Source: Seiridium cupressi
Lineage: Eukaryota > Ascomycota > Sordariomycetes > Amphisphaeriales > Sporocadaceae
Direction: 5' to 3'
Assembly (NCBI GenBank): GCA_036674765.1
Contig: JARVKI010000058.1
Coordinates: forward strand, 1-64,000
DNA length: 64,000 nucleotides
In this document: positions 48,417-59,906 of the stretch, one piece after another
Layout: the number at the start of each line of letters is the position of its first letter
How positions within the stretch are numbered: position 1 is the first letter of the stretch
Notes under the pieces: model-generated
The model's input: the letters and a program-made list of their open reading frames with translations, nothing else
Databases searched by the model: none
What the model was told of the DNA's origin: nothing
Position numbers and translations under genes: made by a program

Positions 48417-49672
48417 TTAGAAAGAGAGAGTCTGGCCGGCGGAAGCCTTGACGGAAGCTTTGACACTGCCGGAGCCAAGCTTGGTGTATGAGTAAGGAAC
48501 CGACTTCAGGGTCCCAGTCGCCGCAGTATTGGTGCTGCCGCCAAGGGCGACATCGCTGACAACCGCATATCCGACCTCGTCGCTGTCGTCGCTGAAAATG
48601 GCCTTAGTGGCACTGGACTCGAACACGCTGGACTCAACTAAAAGCTGAGCACCCTCACGAGTGTTGATGCCGCTGTCGCCTAGCGCGTAGTAGTAGTTGT
48701 TGAAGATGTGGCCGGTACCGAACCGGAATGAAGGGGTACGGCTGTTCACATTGTTCCAGTAGTTATTGGCATAGGTCACAGTGAGGTGGCCAGTATCCTC
48801 ATCACCGTTGGAATCGGAATGTCCGACCAGAGATGCCTTATAGTGATCGTGGATATAGCTGTTCGAGATGGTGACCCAATCTGACGCGTGCGTTACATCG
48901 CTACAAAACGAACTTGTGTTAGCTATTTATCTTTTCCAAGGACGAAAATGTTCCTTTAGATACGGAACTGGTTGACCTCTTGTCTTCTGTTCCGTTCATA
49001 CTTACATCAAACCGTCATAGTAGTCCTTTCCGTTGTTTAGGTCACTTGAAACATCGACGTGATCAACCCAGACGTTCTTGGACGCTTGTATCGTGATGGC
49101 ATCGCCACTACAACAGCCAAGGTTAGCGTTTCCGTTTTTTGATATGTCTGGCAGTTGTCAGGAGTCACAGCGCTTAGTTAAAGAGCAGGATCCCTAATCA
49201 GGAAGGGTTCAATCGTGAACTACTTAGGCTTGCAAAGGGCATGCACGTCATTCGAAATTACTTACTAGTCAGCGAGCACTTTGGAGATCTTCAAATTGCG
49301 AACAATAACGTTGGACTGTCCGTTGATCGTCAAGCCAATGCCGGTGAGGCTGGATCCGGATTTGCCGATGATGGACTTGTTCGACTTGACCGAGACCTTT
49401 GCAGCGCCAGAGATGGCTCCACTGACAACAATCACGTATGAAGAGGATGATCCAGCGGCAGCGGTAAACTGAGCAAGTGTGCTGACAGTCGTCGTTGTGC
49501 CACCTCTTCCACCAGTTGTGCCGCCGTTTTGGGTAGCATACCCAACGTCAGCGGCATCGGTGATGGTGGCTCGCTTTTCGATTGCACGAGCGTCCAGAGG
49601 AGCATCCTCGGTAGGGGTTGGCACGGCGGCGACAAGACCAGCCAGGGCGGCAACTGCGGCGAAGAACATCAT
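48417..49672 (-). CDS. Pectate lyase, polysaccharide lyase family 1
   Basis: Three exons on the minus strand: 49672-49266, 49107-49006 and 48900-48417, giving 330 residues. Introns are 158 and 105 nt, both with GTAAGT donors. A signal peptide (MMFFAAVAALAGLVAA) and a short propeptide ending at a Kex2 site (AIEKR/A) precede the mature enzyme. PL1 motifs are present: GGTTGGRGG near the N terminus, NVIVRNLKI, NVWVDHVDVSSD (Ca-binding Asp region), YYDGLIDVTHASDWVTISN, YIHDHYKASLVGHSD and RTPSFRFGTGHIFNN (catalytic Arg region). Such enzymes cleave polygalacturonate by beta-elimination outside the cell using Ca2+, a plant-wall-degrading activity. The second intron interrupts the catalytic core between DGL and DV, restoring Ile. 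The start could be either of two adjacent ATGs at 49672 and 49669. Confidence 0.93.
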
Positions 49673-49770
49673 CTTAAAGAAGAGGTAGCAAGGCAGAGAC
49701 TTTAATGGGAGGAGCGATCTGTGGCCTAATTTAATGATTGAATCTGTCCTATACGCGGTGGCTTCTTGCT

Positions 49771-49778
49771 TCTTATAC
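49771..49778 (-). promoter_or_regulatory. TATA-like element of the pectate lyase gene
   Basis: On the minus strand TATAAG lies about 100 bases upstream of the pectate lyase start codon. The spacing suits a TATA promoter for an inducible secreted enzyme. The match is partial, so this is only a suggestion. Confidence 0.45.
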
Positions 49779-50043
49779 TTGCCCCTTCACGATGATGCCA
49801 GACACAATGAAGATGGCAGGATACGATGTCTGAACATGTTCTCCAACTATCTTCGTGGTGAAGGCAACAGTAGATGGAATTGAGATCTTCCTCGAATGGC
49901 GTTCGTGTTTGACGCTGTAGCCCTTTAGACCCTTTCACCAAATGTAGTATCGCAGGCCATGGGCGCCTGCAAAAGCAGCCCCCTCGACGTGTATTGATCA
50001 GTGGGATGCGGCTCAACCTTGTTTAAGCTTATACGAATTATCC

Positions 50044-50581
50044 GTGGTCGTCAATCGAAACACGATTTCTGTGACCGGGGTCCATCTGCTGGATGCAGTA
50101 GTTCATGTCTCTGCAATGCTGATTGGGTCCATAGAGATCACGCGAATGCACGCCGACATGTTGGACTACCAGGAACGTGATGGGTTGCAGCAGGCCAGTC
50201 TTGAAATGGCCGCGAAAGGGACCAAAGTAGGCTTCAGGGTGTTTTTAAGCGATAGAGATCGTAGGACGGAGCGTGGACTACTGCGCCAAGGCTCTGGAAT
50301 TCTGGTGCAATTACAATGTTATGCACTCCGCATTCTTGGTCTCGGCTCTTTCAATGGCCCCGCAGAATGAGCAGTACTACGAGCAGCAGTTGCGTGCCGT
50401 GCTAAACGATTGGGTCGACCATTGGAGGGAAAATGTGGCAGGGATATTCGACATTATTGAATTAGATGCTCCTATGTTTCACCACTTCCTAAGTTTGGGA
50501 ATAAAGCAAACAAGCACATCTTATGTGCTTCCATCGATGACAGCCCTTCAAACGTGCTCGGGTAGTCCCACGTTTCTTTGA
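50044..50581 (+). pseudogene. Possible decayed coding region, unrecognised
   Basis: Two adjoining plus-strand frames have protein-like, helical composition. The first is about 50044-50260 (VHLLDAVVHVSAMLIGSIEITRM broken here as VHLLDAVVHV, then IGSIEITRMHADMLDYQERD). The second is 50273-50581 (YCAKALEFWCNYNVMHSAFL, then YYEQQLRAVLNDWVDHWREN). They are in different frames with no good intron between them: the only GT..AG pair gives 38 nt and the wrong phase. Neither starts with ATG. This looks like a gene fragment damaged by a small indel and lacking its 5' end. The family is not recognised and confidence is low. Confidence 0.3.
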
Positions 50582-51901
50582 TCTCTTTAAAGTGGACATG
50601 TCTCATTCTGTTCAAGCACAGGCAACCAAGCACTCCTCCACTGGCAGCTTATAAAGCAGAACAAATTCTAGCACACGTCGATTGTGGGGCCTGCGATATG
50701 TATGGGAACAAATGATCACATATCGGAGCCGGCCTGGTCGGCATGAGATCTCCTCTGCCGGGTCCCGAGTTCACTCTAGGTCGGCCGAGTTTTCCAATGA
50801 CTATATAAGGTATGCAGAAATTCGTGCTGTTTGAATTTCCACCAATAACTAACTCAAATAGCAGCGGTCTAGAATCTAAGTCATGATCATGGAGCGACAT
50901 CGTGCTCTTCGCGGGTAGTGTAGTAATGGTTGCAAATAGAAACTACCATTCATGACAATTGCATTCTACCCACGAATATTGCTCACAGTTGAAACGTGAA
51001 TTCCGGTGAGAGTTGGAGAGTGCCTTGTTCTATACGGAAATGGACTAGCTTTCTAACAGTTGGAGTGTTTTAGGTTGTCACTAGTGCTAGTGAGTGCAAT
51101 GAGAAGCTGGGCCGATAATCCACAATGTATCGAATAGCACATTTCAATACACTAAGGGAGTATGCGTGCAGGCTCTAAGGTTCAGTACGCCATTTCGATC
51201 ACTAAGATACGCTTGCTCGATAGATGGCTTTTTGTGAGCAGTTATATACGTTCGCAGCCAGCCATTTCCCGCCTATCGCTAGACCAGACGAAGCATAAGT
51301 CGCCCTCCTGGACTAGACAGTTGACATACATATACTAGTCACAACTGGGTACATGGTGATGTTGGATTCCCTGTTTAACTCCCGCTGTTCTTCTCTGCTC
51401 ATCTTGTTTCGAGTATTCCACGTGAAAGTGTCGTTCCACAACGTATCAATGCTCTGGATTCTTAGTAATGAGACTAGAATGATTGTTGCGGTATGAAACC
51501 ACATTGCAGTCACTTCTGCATGCACGTGCTACATGTAGCTAAGGATAATCAGTCAGCTAAAATACAGTGGCACCTGCTTTTGTAGATAGCCGCGAGATGG
51601 GATAATGGAAGTCACAGTGGGCGGTCTACCAGAACCGACAGCATGGCAGTCGCGTTGCATGAATAGTGCAAAGATGAAACCCATGACATTCTTCTTGTCT
51701 CTTGTAGCGAAGTCTTCACGTCGATTCATACCAAAACTCTGAATTGGTTTCTTGGACTCTACTTGGTCTTTGCCATTCCACACACTCTCATTTCTGACTG
51801 TCGTTCGCTTCTACTTTGGCTGCAAACCCACAAGCCACCACTCATTTACTTTTGGGCTGTCTCTGCCACTCTAATTCCACCTGGGAAGCATTATCGCCAA
51901 G
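50582..51901. other. Intergenic region upstream of the small secreted protein gene
   Basis: About 1.3 kb with short frames only. A weak TATA-like element (TATATAAG) at about 50803 has no gene in range. The 3' part should be the promoter of the gene at 51902. Confidence 0.55.
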
Positions 51902-52553
51902 ATGCTTCATCTCTACATCATGGCTTTGGCCACTTTGACATCTGCTACAACGTACAGACTAACCGTCTACGCACCTGGCACGGAGGTAGACGGTGCAGAC
52001 ATCGATGCTTCTGCCAATGGCTTCTACCTTGGCCTCTCTGAGCCATCCACTTACTGTCCTGTTGTCCCTGTTGGGGCGGCCTGTCCGGCTGTCCAAGGGA
52101 CTCTGGTCTATGACGGAATGTCAGCCATGGCTGTACGCACGATATCCTCAATCTCCCACCGCATCACAACAGGAATCTCCCACTAACTCTGACGAACAGG
52201 TTGAAGTGCCGGGTGGACAAGCCATCTATGTCGCTCCGAATGGCCAAATCAAGTACACCCAAGCTCATTCCGCCTACATGCCAACAGGCTCGCTTGTTGG
52301 GGGCTGGTTCAACAAAACTGTGGTTTCTCACTGCGTGCCGGATACAAATGTCCTGGACTTCCTCGCCACAGACGGCTCGAATCGCGGTGGGATCATGCTA
52401 TGCCCTGACGCACCAAGTTTTATGGAGGGCACTGGGGCAAGCTATCAACTGTATGCAATGACGACCCATTTCAATGTCAGCAACTGCGTTGAAGCCATTG
52501 GCATCGTCCAGCACAAATCCGGAGCCAATTACGGGGCCTGGCAATATACCTAA
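51902..52553 (+). CDS. Small secreted protein, fungal 'IgE-binding protein' type
   Basis: Two exons, 51902-52132 and 52200-52553, giving 194 residues with a 67-nt intron in phase 0. The N terminus is a signal peptide (MLHLYIMALATLTSATT). The body resembles small secreted ascomycete proteins usually named 'IgE-binding protein' after an Aspergillus allergen: GADIDASANGFYLGL, TYCP followed by CPAVQGTLVY, VPGGQAIYVAPNGQIKYTQA, HSAYMPTGS and a C-terminal AWQYT. Several Cys (Cys-Pro motifs, SHCVPD, LCPDAP, SNCVE) suggest disulfides. The biological role is not established. Proteins of this type are abundant in culture filtrates and may be surface or effector-like. The assignment is from remembered motifs. 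Confidence 0.75.
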
Positions 52554-55500
52554 GGCCCTCCTTGTTCCTAGACACATCTTCTTTTCTTGCAAGAGGGAAC
52601 CCTTTATTTTGGAATGGCCATCTAGTTAATACTTGCTGCAAACCTTTGGAGATTTCGAGACTTAATCGGGGAGCGTAATACCTACATTTATGGAAAGAGG
52701 CATCAAGGTTCTAGGCGATGGAGCGGCGTGTATGAGGGTAAGGTCATTTCAGCACATACCGGAGAAATAGGATATGGTGTATAGGGTGACCAGTCAACAG
52801 ATCCCTCTCGTCATCGCTAAGTCTGGGAGTATTTATGCATACACGTGACGCTGTGCACTTCAAGTTGTGACGCTAGATTTCCTTCTTCTTTTTCTTCAAG
52901 CTTCATTCTTCTACATGATCATTGTGACGCTTCGTGACGTATTTGCCATCAGGTCTTGATATATGTCACGCGCACATGTATCCCTTACGGTGATGGCAGC
53001 CGTAAGCACTCCGAAGTATAGTAATTGGCATCTCAGCGATGCAGGGCAAAAACGAGTACAGTGGGCCAGGATGAGAGCACATAATGTTCATTACATGTGG
53101 TCTTTTTACCTGAAGAAGTCGGTGTTCTGTTCCGAGATTTGTGCTTAGGGTCCGATCGAAAGGGTCAACCATTGGACTAGCGGCCGACGAGGCAGGATCA
53201 GCACTGCTGCCTGGCTCTTTGATTACTCTTCATGAAGCGCAATAATTAGACGAGAAGACTAATTTCTAGGTTACGGCCCTGCCACGCGGTTTGCTTCATG
53301 GTCTGACCCGCTGCGGCGGTCTGCGCCTCGTGTGCGGTCCCGCTTCCTGGGATCCATGTTCCCCGTGTCTGCGAGCCGGCTGAGTCAACGCCCGGATTTG
53401 TCAAATTGGCTGCGGACTTGACGCGATATGGAGCTTTACTAGCGGCGCGAGGATGGACTTAGACTGAAACATTGAGATCGCAAAGTATTAGTGCGATTCG
53501 CTCAAGGGTCCGAACCGTGCGTTTTGCTGTGTTGTGCTCTGTCAGTGTTTAGGAGGCCTTTTACCATGTGAGAACAGGCAAGCCTCTTTGTTTCCGGCTA
53601 TAGAAATCCTTTGGGCTGAGTATCAACCAGGACTATTTTGGATTATAAAGTCATTGAGTAAGCGATGGGAGGCGTTCCGCACGTCTAGAATTTGTAGCTT
53701 TGACGTCAAAGTAGATCGTTAAATAGAATGGAACTACGCGGGATTTCTTGGGTTATAGATAAAATAGAGATCGTGGTGTTTAATTAGACTAATGGAGTCT
53801 GCACCTTAGTAATGGACAATTAGCCTCGCAGCGCGAGGCCGCTTTATTGGTTTGGAATACGAACAGTCGGACTGAAGATGTCACGGCCCTTACCACTGAT
53901 CACTGACCTGGTGTTCACTTCGCACGAAAAAAATGAATTATCAATACAAATAAGCAGGTCGTATGTTATTTTACCTCCCCAACTCTTCGGTAAGTGTTAG
54001 CGACGAAACTGTGAATGCATCTAAGATGATACATGGTGTATTCTTTCAACGACTTGTACGGTGTAGATATTAAGGTATGACATCTCGGATGACGCCTGGA
54101 TGAGGACTGTACACTGAATGCCCAGACTTTAGGAGACGCCTCAAGCGGATTCACACTATATATGGAGCTTGAATCAAATGGAATAACGACAGATCTGACT
54201 TTTTTGTGCTGCACCAAGCTTAACAGTGGCCGGATAACACCAGTTTGCAAAACCGGTCCTGCGAAGCACGTACCTGGGGGAGGATCTGCTACGAAGACGT
54301 GGTTTACGGTCCTGAGGATGGTGTAAGGGTACTCATATGAATAGTTGTTGCGCTGAGGAGGGAATCCTCTCCAGCGCCCCAGTCTAGATACTTATATACA
54401 TGGCGCACGGGCCATATGGTTCGTGCACGAACTCCTGTCACATGACCGTGACAGATGGAATATTCCCTCCAGCCGATATTTCAAAATAGCTTCATACTGC
54501 AATATTAACCACGACCTTCTCAGACCGGATGGCTCCGATGGATAATTCTTAATGGGGGCTTAGTTGAAACCCACCTGAGCAATTCCAGCCCTGATGAAGG
54601 ATAACCGGTCATTCATGAAGGCCGACCTGGTGAGGCAGTGCAGAGACCCGGCGCGTTGGGACTGCACCAGCCTTGAAGGCTAATATTTAGCGCTGCGAAT
54701 ACAGCTGGGGTACATGTACCTACCGTAGCAGACAGGCATTCTGGCAGCCCGGCGAGCTAACCCTAGTTGAAAAGACGTCAAGGTTTCAATCAAGTATAGA
54801 ATATAGAATAAAGCAAACCACTGAAAGTATTAATATAAGCTTAACATATCAAAGATACATGTAACTATAGTTAGATATATGAGTAAAACGGTTGAGGTCA
54901 TCTTCGAAACATCCAATCTCCCAACCTTTTTTCTTTTTCGCCTGCCAGCTGTATTCGATGGGGTAAACGATCTATATATTGACCTAGTAAGATCCCTGCC
55001 CGGCTACTTAACAAGCTTGACTCGTCAGATCGCATTTCGACTCCCTAGGTACTGATGACTTATCACCTGTGTCCATCCTGTCATTCAAGCTCGTCTTGCG
55101 CCCTTGCAACACAACACCATTTCAGCTCATTGCTACTGTAAAGAAGATCTACAGGTTCTGTCGGCCCTATCAGCCAGCTTGTCCATCCCAACATGTAAGT
55201 GCGGTCAGATGAGTGAATGATGCTACCATATCTAGCCAGCACCAGCCTCTGGGGCAGCTGTCAGGTCTACAATGTAAACACGCTACACATTATAATGACC
55301 ATTTCTGGCCGGAGGCACTTCACTTGTGGTCAATAGACGAGTGATTAGGATGACTGCGGGCTATCATGGGAAGACGAAGTAGGGTCATATCGGACAAGTA
55401 ACAGCACTGGACCGCCTGGACGTGACGAACTGAACGGTCTGGATATTAACAGCTGTGGCAAGCGCGACAACTAGAATCGTCGCCTGATGAGAGTGCGTAG

Positions 55501-56027
55501 GGACGGGAAAGAATAAATAGCGCGCTGGTGACCATAGCATACCAGAGGGGCCATGATGGTCACGGGAGTGCCTTGGCGTCACGCCCTATGCAATGATCCA
55601 GGATGAGTTATTCCAGTTGGTGCACCCCGGCCCCGGCTCTCATTGCATCTCGAGAATAGCTAACCTACATGTATGTAGGTGGGGCTGGGAGTTGCCTGCA
55701 TGGGGGTTAGCGCCGACATTATGCACTAAGGTTAGCAGCAAGCAGCATGGGAGCCTGCCTTCACCCCAGCAGTCAGCCCCGGCCCCCTCAAATACAAAGC
55801 GACAGCCTACTCTGGGGAGACATGCGACCCGACTCAGCCTTGACTGAGGATGGGTGCCTTTATCTCATCTCGCCCATCACTGACAGCAATAGCTTCACCT
55901 GTTCCAAATGAGTCACTGACACTATTCACTTATCCACCTACCAATCCCGCCTCCACATAAGGTGGTCGTACAATCCAGTCGGCAACTCACCGTTTCATTC
56001 TTTGTTCTCAGCCCGCCGCATGCGCAC
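52554..56027. other. Gene-poor region (3.5 kb)
   Basis: No supportable gene. The stretch around 54770-54960 is A/T-rich and stop-dense. A perfect 12-base palindrome GGTACATGTACC lies at 54709-54720. The last few hundred bases contain the upstream region of the ADA2-like gene, including a possible intron acceptor (TTGTTCTCAG ending at 56011) just before its start codon. Confidence 0.5.
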
Positions 56028-58339
56028 ATGGGGACATCCTGTAGTAAGCCTGATAAGGAGCTCTACCCCGACCACGGACATGAAAAGGATCTTGATGGGT
56101 CGCCAACAAAGCTCCACAAGAAATTCTTTACTCAATATCGGGCGGTCAAAATGGACGGCCACCGGCCAAAGGAATCTCTGGTCATAGGCCGCTACGATAG
56201 GCACCGGAGCACAAAGCTTGACGACCTAGACCCCCACAAGCCCCTCGAGTACGAGAGGCAGACTTCTGATGCCGGGGCGCTACAAGAGAGCAAGCCCGGC
56301 CCTGAGGAGCTCGAGCCCAAGTATTTCAGCGATCGCGCCGAGATCGAGAGGCGTGGGCGACAGCTGGCCTTCGATTACATACTCACCCAGAATGCCAGCC
56401 CTGCCGAGCGCAAGGCCAAGGAACTCCTCGAGATCATCAAGCGGAATGATGACATTGCAATCTACTCAGCTGCGGAGCCGCTGCAGGGCTATCGCGGGCA
56501 GAAACATCGTCGCTTCGCCGGCGACCACTTCTTAACGAATTGGGACCTTCTTTACCAGACCGTACTGTTCAAGGTCGCGCAGGAGTTGCCCAAAGGTGCC
56601 CACCTGCACATTCATTTCAATTCTACGCTCTTGCCCCATGCGCTTCTAGACATCGCTATCGAAATGGAGCAAATGTACATTTCTAGTGACAAACCGCTCA
56701 CTAAGGCGGGTAACTTTGATACTTGCGAAATTCAGTTTCTCATGAAGTCAGAGGATGTGGTGGCGGCTGATAGAGAGAAGCTGCGGAACATTCAATCACA
56801 AGAACCGCCAACCCAGTCTCGGCCAGAGTCATACAACTTATTCTCCGAGGCCTTTGCTCAGGTGGTCGACAAGAAGAACCAGCGGCTAGCGTGGATGAAG
56901 TATAGGGATTTTAGAGAGCAATGGGATCAAGTCTCGGAGAAGAAACGAGCGCCGCAGAAAGCCTCAATCCCAGGATTGGACTCGTCTGCAGACGATCTCC
57001 TGGACCTTGCTGTCTTTGATATGACATGGAAAGAATGGCTGATCAGCAAACTTGTGTTCGACGATCAGGAAGCTCACAACTCTCTCCAAACGTCGGAAGG
57101 GTAAGTCTCAAGTTCCTTTTGCTTCGATTCGCAAACTAAACTACCTACAGCGCGTGGGAGAAGTTCAATGGGCGTACTAGGATGATGAAGGGGTTGTTCA
57201 ACTACGAGACTGCTTTTGTTAAGTATACCTGGAACTGTCTAGAAGAGTTCGACCGCGACAAAATCCAATACGCTGAAATTCGCCCAAACTTTATGATGAC
57301 AAACCAAATCTATACCGACAACGGCAGCAAGCAACTAGATAACACAGAAACTATGAGAAAGATCGTCGAGACGTTTAAATCATACAAGAAACAGACGCCG
57401 AGCACGAATATCTGTGGCTTGAAGGTCATCTACTGCACGCCTCGATCTTTTCCAGCGGACAAGGTCAAGGCCAGCCTCGATGAATGCCTCGCATTCAAGA
57501 CCGGCGAGTTCCGGGACTACATCGCTGGATTCGACCTGGTTGGCGAAGAAGCCCAGGGAAAGCCGCTGAAAGCTTTCGTCCCGCAGTTTCTCGACTTCAA
57601 GAGGAAGTGTAGGGAGCACAATGTGGATATCCCGTTCCTGTTCCACTGCGGCGAGACGCTTGAGCTTGGCGGGGACACAGACGGCAACCTCTTTGATGCG
57701 CTTCTACTCGATTCAAAACGAATTGGCCACGGCTTTGCTTTGGCACGGAAACCATACCTTATCGCAGAGTTCAAAAAGAGGAACATTTGTCTTGAGCTAT
57801 GCCCTATCTCGAATCAAGTGCTCGGATTAACCCCGAGGATGAACGGCCACGCCATGTACGATCTCTTGGCCAATGACGTCCACTGCACCGTCAACAGTGA
57901 CAATGGGACATTATTCAAGTATGTATTCATTTTTTCGCCCTTTCTTTGTCAACTTCCACTGATGAAGTAATATAGGTCTACTCTATCTCATGATTTTTAC
58001 GAGGTCATGGTTGGAAGCAAGGCCATGAACCTTCATGGTTGGCGGCAGCTTATTGAGTGGAGTATAAGTCATGCCAGCCTAGACTCGCATGAACGCGAAA
58101 AGCTCAGGAATACATGGGAGCCGCTTTGGAGCGCTTTTATCGATTGGGTGAACGAACAGTTCAAGGATGTTCAGTTGATCGTGGACCGACCGACCAAGCC
58201 GACTGGAGCCATGGAGGGAAACGAGGACCCTGAAAACTGGGAGCGACGTGTTAGGAGCGAAAATGCGCGGTACAGGGCAGATGAGGCAGAATTTCAGGAT
58301 CAAGTAAAGAAATGGCAAGCCCGGGGGGCAGGTCGTTGA
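56028..58339 (+). CDS. Adenosine deaminase family protein, ADA2/ADGF (CECR1)-like
   Basis: Three exons, 56028-57100, 57151-57918 and 57976-58339, with introns of 50 and 57 nt, giving about 734 residues. I chose the ATG at 56028 because it gives MGTSCSKPDKE; an in-frame ATG at 55962 would add 22 residues with no signal-peptide character. Metal-site and catalytic motifs of the family are present: GAHLHIHFNSTL (His-x-His, about residues 192-194), FHCGETLELGGDTDGN (catalytic His/Glu, about 523-526), RIGHGFAL, ELCPISNQVLG, and NSDNGTLFKSTLSHDFYEV (metal Asp, about 605). These enzymes convert adenosine to inosine. Animal ADA2/ADGF proteins are secreted, but this one has no signal peptide. Instead Gly2, Cys5 and Ser6 resemble an N-myristoylation plus palmitoylation signal. 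The ~100-residue N-terminal extension is charged and probably disordered. Activity is likely but unproven. Confidence 0.85.
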
Positions 58340-59906
58340 GTTCCTAGGATGGCAGCTCCTGGGTCACAAACTCAATCATCAAAGGACGAAATGCAAATCA
58401 TGTAAACTAACGGACGGCTAGCCATACGTCCAGTGGTATTTGAATGCGTTATTAGACATGCTACGATAGCGGAGAGCCATTGCTACGAAAGCATGTGGCT
58501 CATTTGCGAAGGCAGAGGGCAGGATCTCGAGACAATGAGTATACTGTAACTGCTGGTATGGTTTTAGATACGGGGTACGACGCCTGACAAGCGTAAACGG
58601 CGTTGAGGGCTTTTTTTACTTTAACTTTTTTTTTTCTTTCCCCCCTAGCCACCTCATCTACTCAAGTGGCCGTATCACGCTACAAGGGCAATGGACATTC
58701 GTTTGGTGGGTTCGGGCCCGTTTCTCGCACCTTTCGCGTCTAAGATTGTGGAAATGAATGCATTCCGTGGCTATTGGAAACGAATAGGCGCTTACGGCTG
58801 AGGGGGTAAAGTCACGAGAGGTGGACACCCTTGATCTCGTTGTCCTGATCAGAGCGGTCGAGACAGATGGACGTCGTCCCAAGGAGGGCAACCAACAAAC
58901 CCTATGCGCCCATTCCCATTTGAGCGGTTGCAAGTCCCTCGTTTTTTGTCGTACAGAAGACCGATGGTATCGAGTTCGATGTGGGTGAGACAACTTGTTC
59001 CGCACCGCTTGGACTGCCTAGCATAGATATTCGTTTACCGGAGACCTTTCGCTCCATAGCACAGGCGCTTAGTTAGAGCCAATTCCGAAGGGATAGAGAC
59101 ACCAGAAAGCGCGCGCCCCCATGCGGTCCTAATCATGGTTATTTGCAGAGAGTGAGGAGACTTTTGCGGCAGGCTGCATATGTCCTCGAGCCAAGTCACC
59201 AATTATGTGAAAGTCGAGAACTTGGCAAACGGGTCTGAGCCGCGCTTGGCACGCACGTGTGTCGGACAGCTGAATTCAACGTACAACTATTTGTTGGCCC
59301 ATGGACTCGAGCAACCGCTGCACTGGGCGTGGATCGTCCTAGCCACAGCCGCTAGCCCAATGGGTCCCTTGGGGCAGGCATGCCGTTGCAGACATGCCGG
59401 AGGGCCGCATTTGGGGGCTGAATCTAGGTCTGGTGCTAAGCTGGAAAAGTGCCCTAGCTCAGACCAGGGCCGGGAGTGCGGGGCCTTATTGGGACCCAAG
59501 CCACCCTAGCCCGCTGCAAGAGAGAATGCAGCCAGGAAACTCGCTTCTCAGCCTCGAGACAAAATGCTTTCCTCGACCTCTCTCCTTACAATCCTCCAGA
59601 AAGGCTATTTCACTGCTTCTCGGATCTCTCCCCAGCCTTGACTACGCCTATATAGCCCTATTGCCCGCTCCGGAGAGCCCATTGCTGCCGTGTGCCGAGC
59701 TGTTGTCTGCCATCGGGATCCTGGTTCTCCCCAAATTCTACTACGACTCAGCATAGACAGCGCTCCGACCATCCTAGTTAGCAGCCCACGGGTAAGGCTT
59801 GGGCTAGGACCCGAGAAACCAGCGCAATCCCGACCCGCACTCCTGACCACCCAGGGACTCCAACTTACCTGGCCACTCGTTGGGTCGGGAGGGGGAGCCA
59901 TTCCCA
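58340..59906. other. Intergenic region
   Basis: About 1.6 kb from the ADA2-like stop to the next start on the same strand. The G/C-rich right part (59.2-59.9 kb) is open on both strands but without motifs. It probably holds the promoter and 5' UTR of the next gene. Confidence 0.5.

Noticed and set aside
54709..54720. Perfect palindrome GGTACATGTACC
   Set aside because: A 12-base palindrome is expected by chance in 64 kb, and no gene or second copy is nearby to support a binding site.
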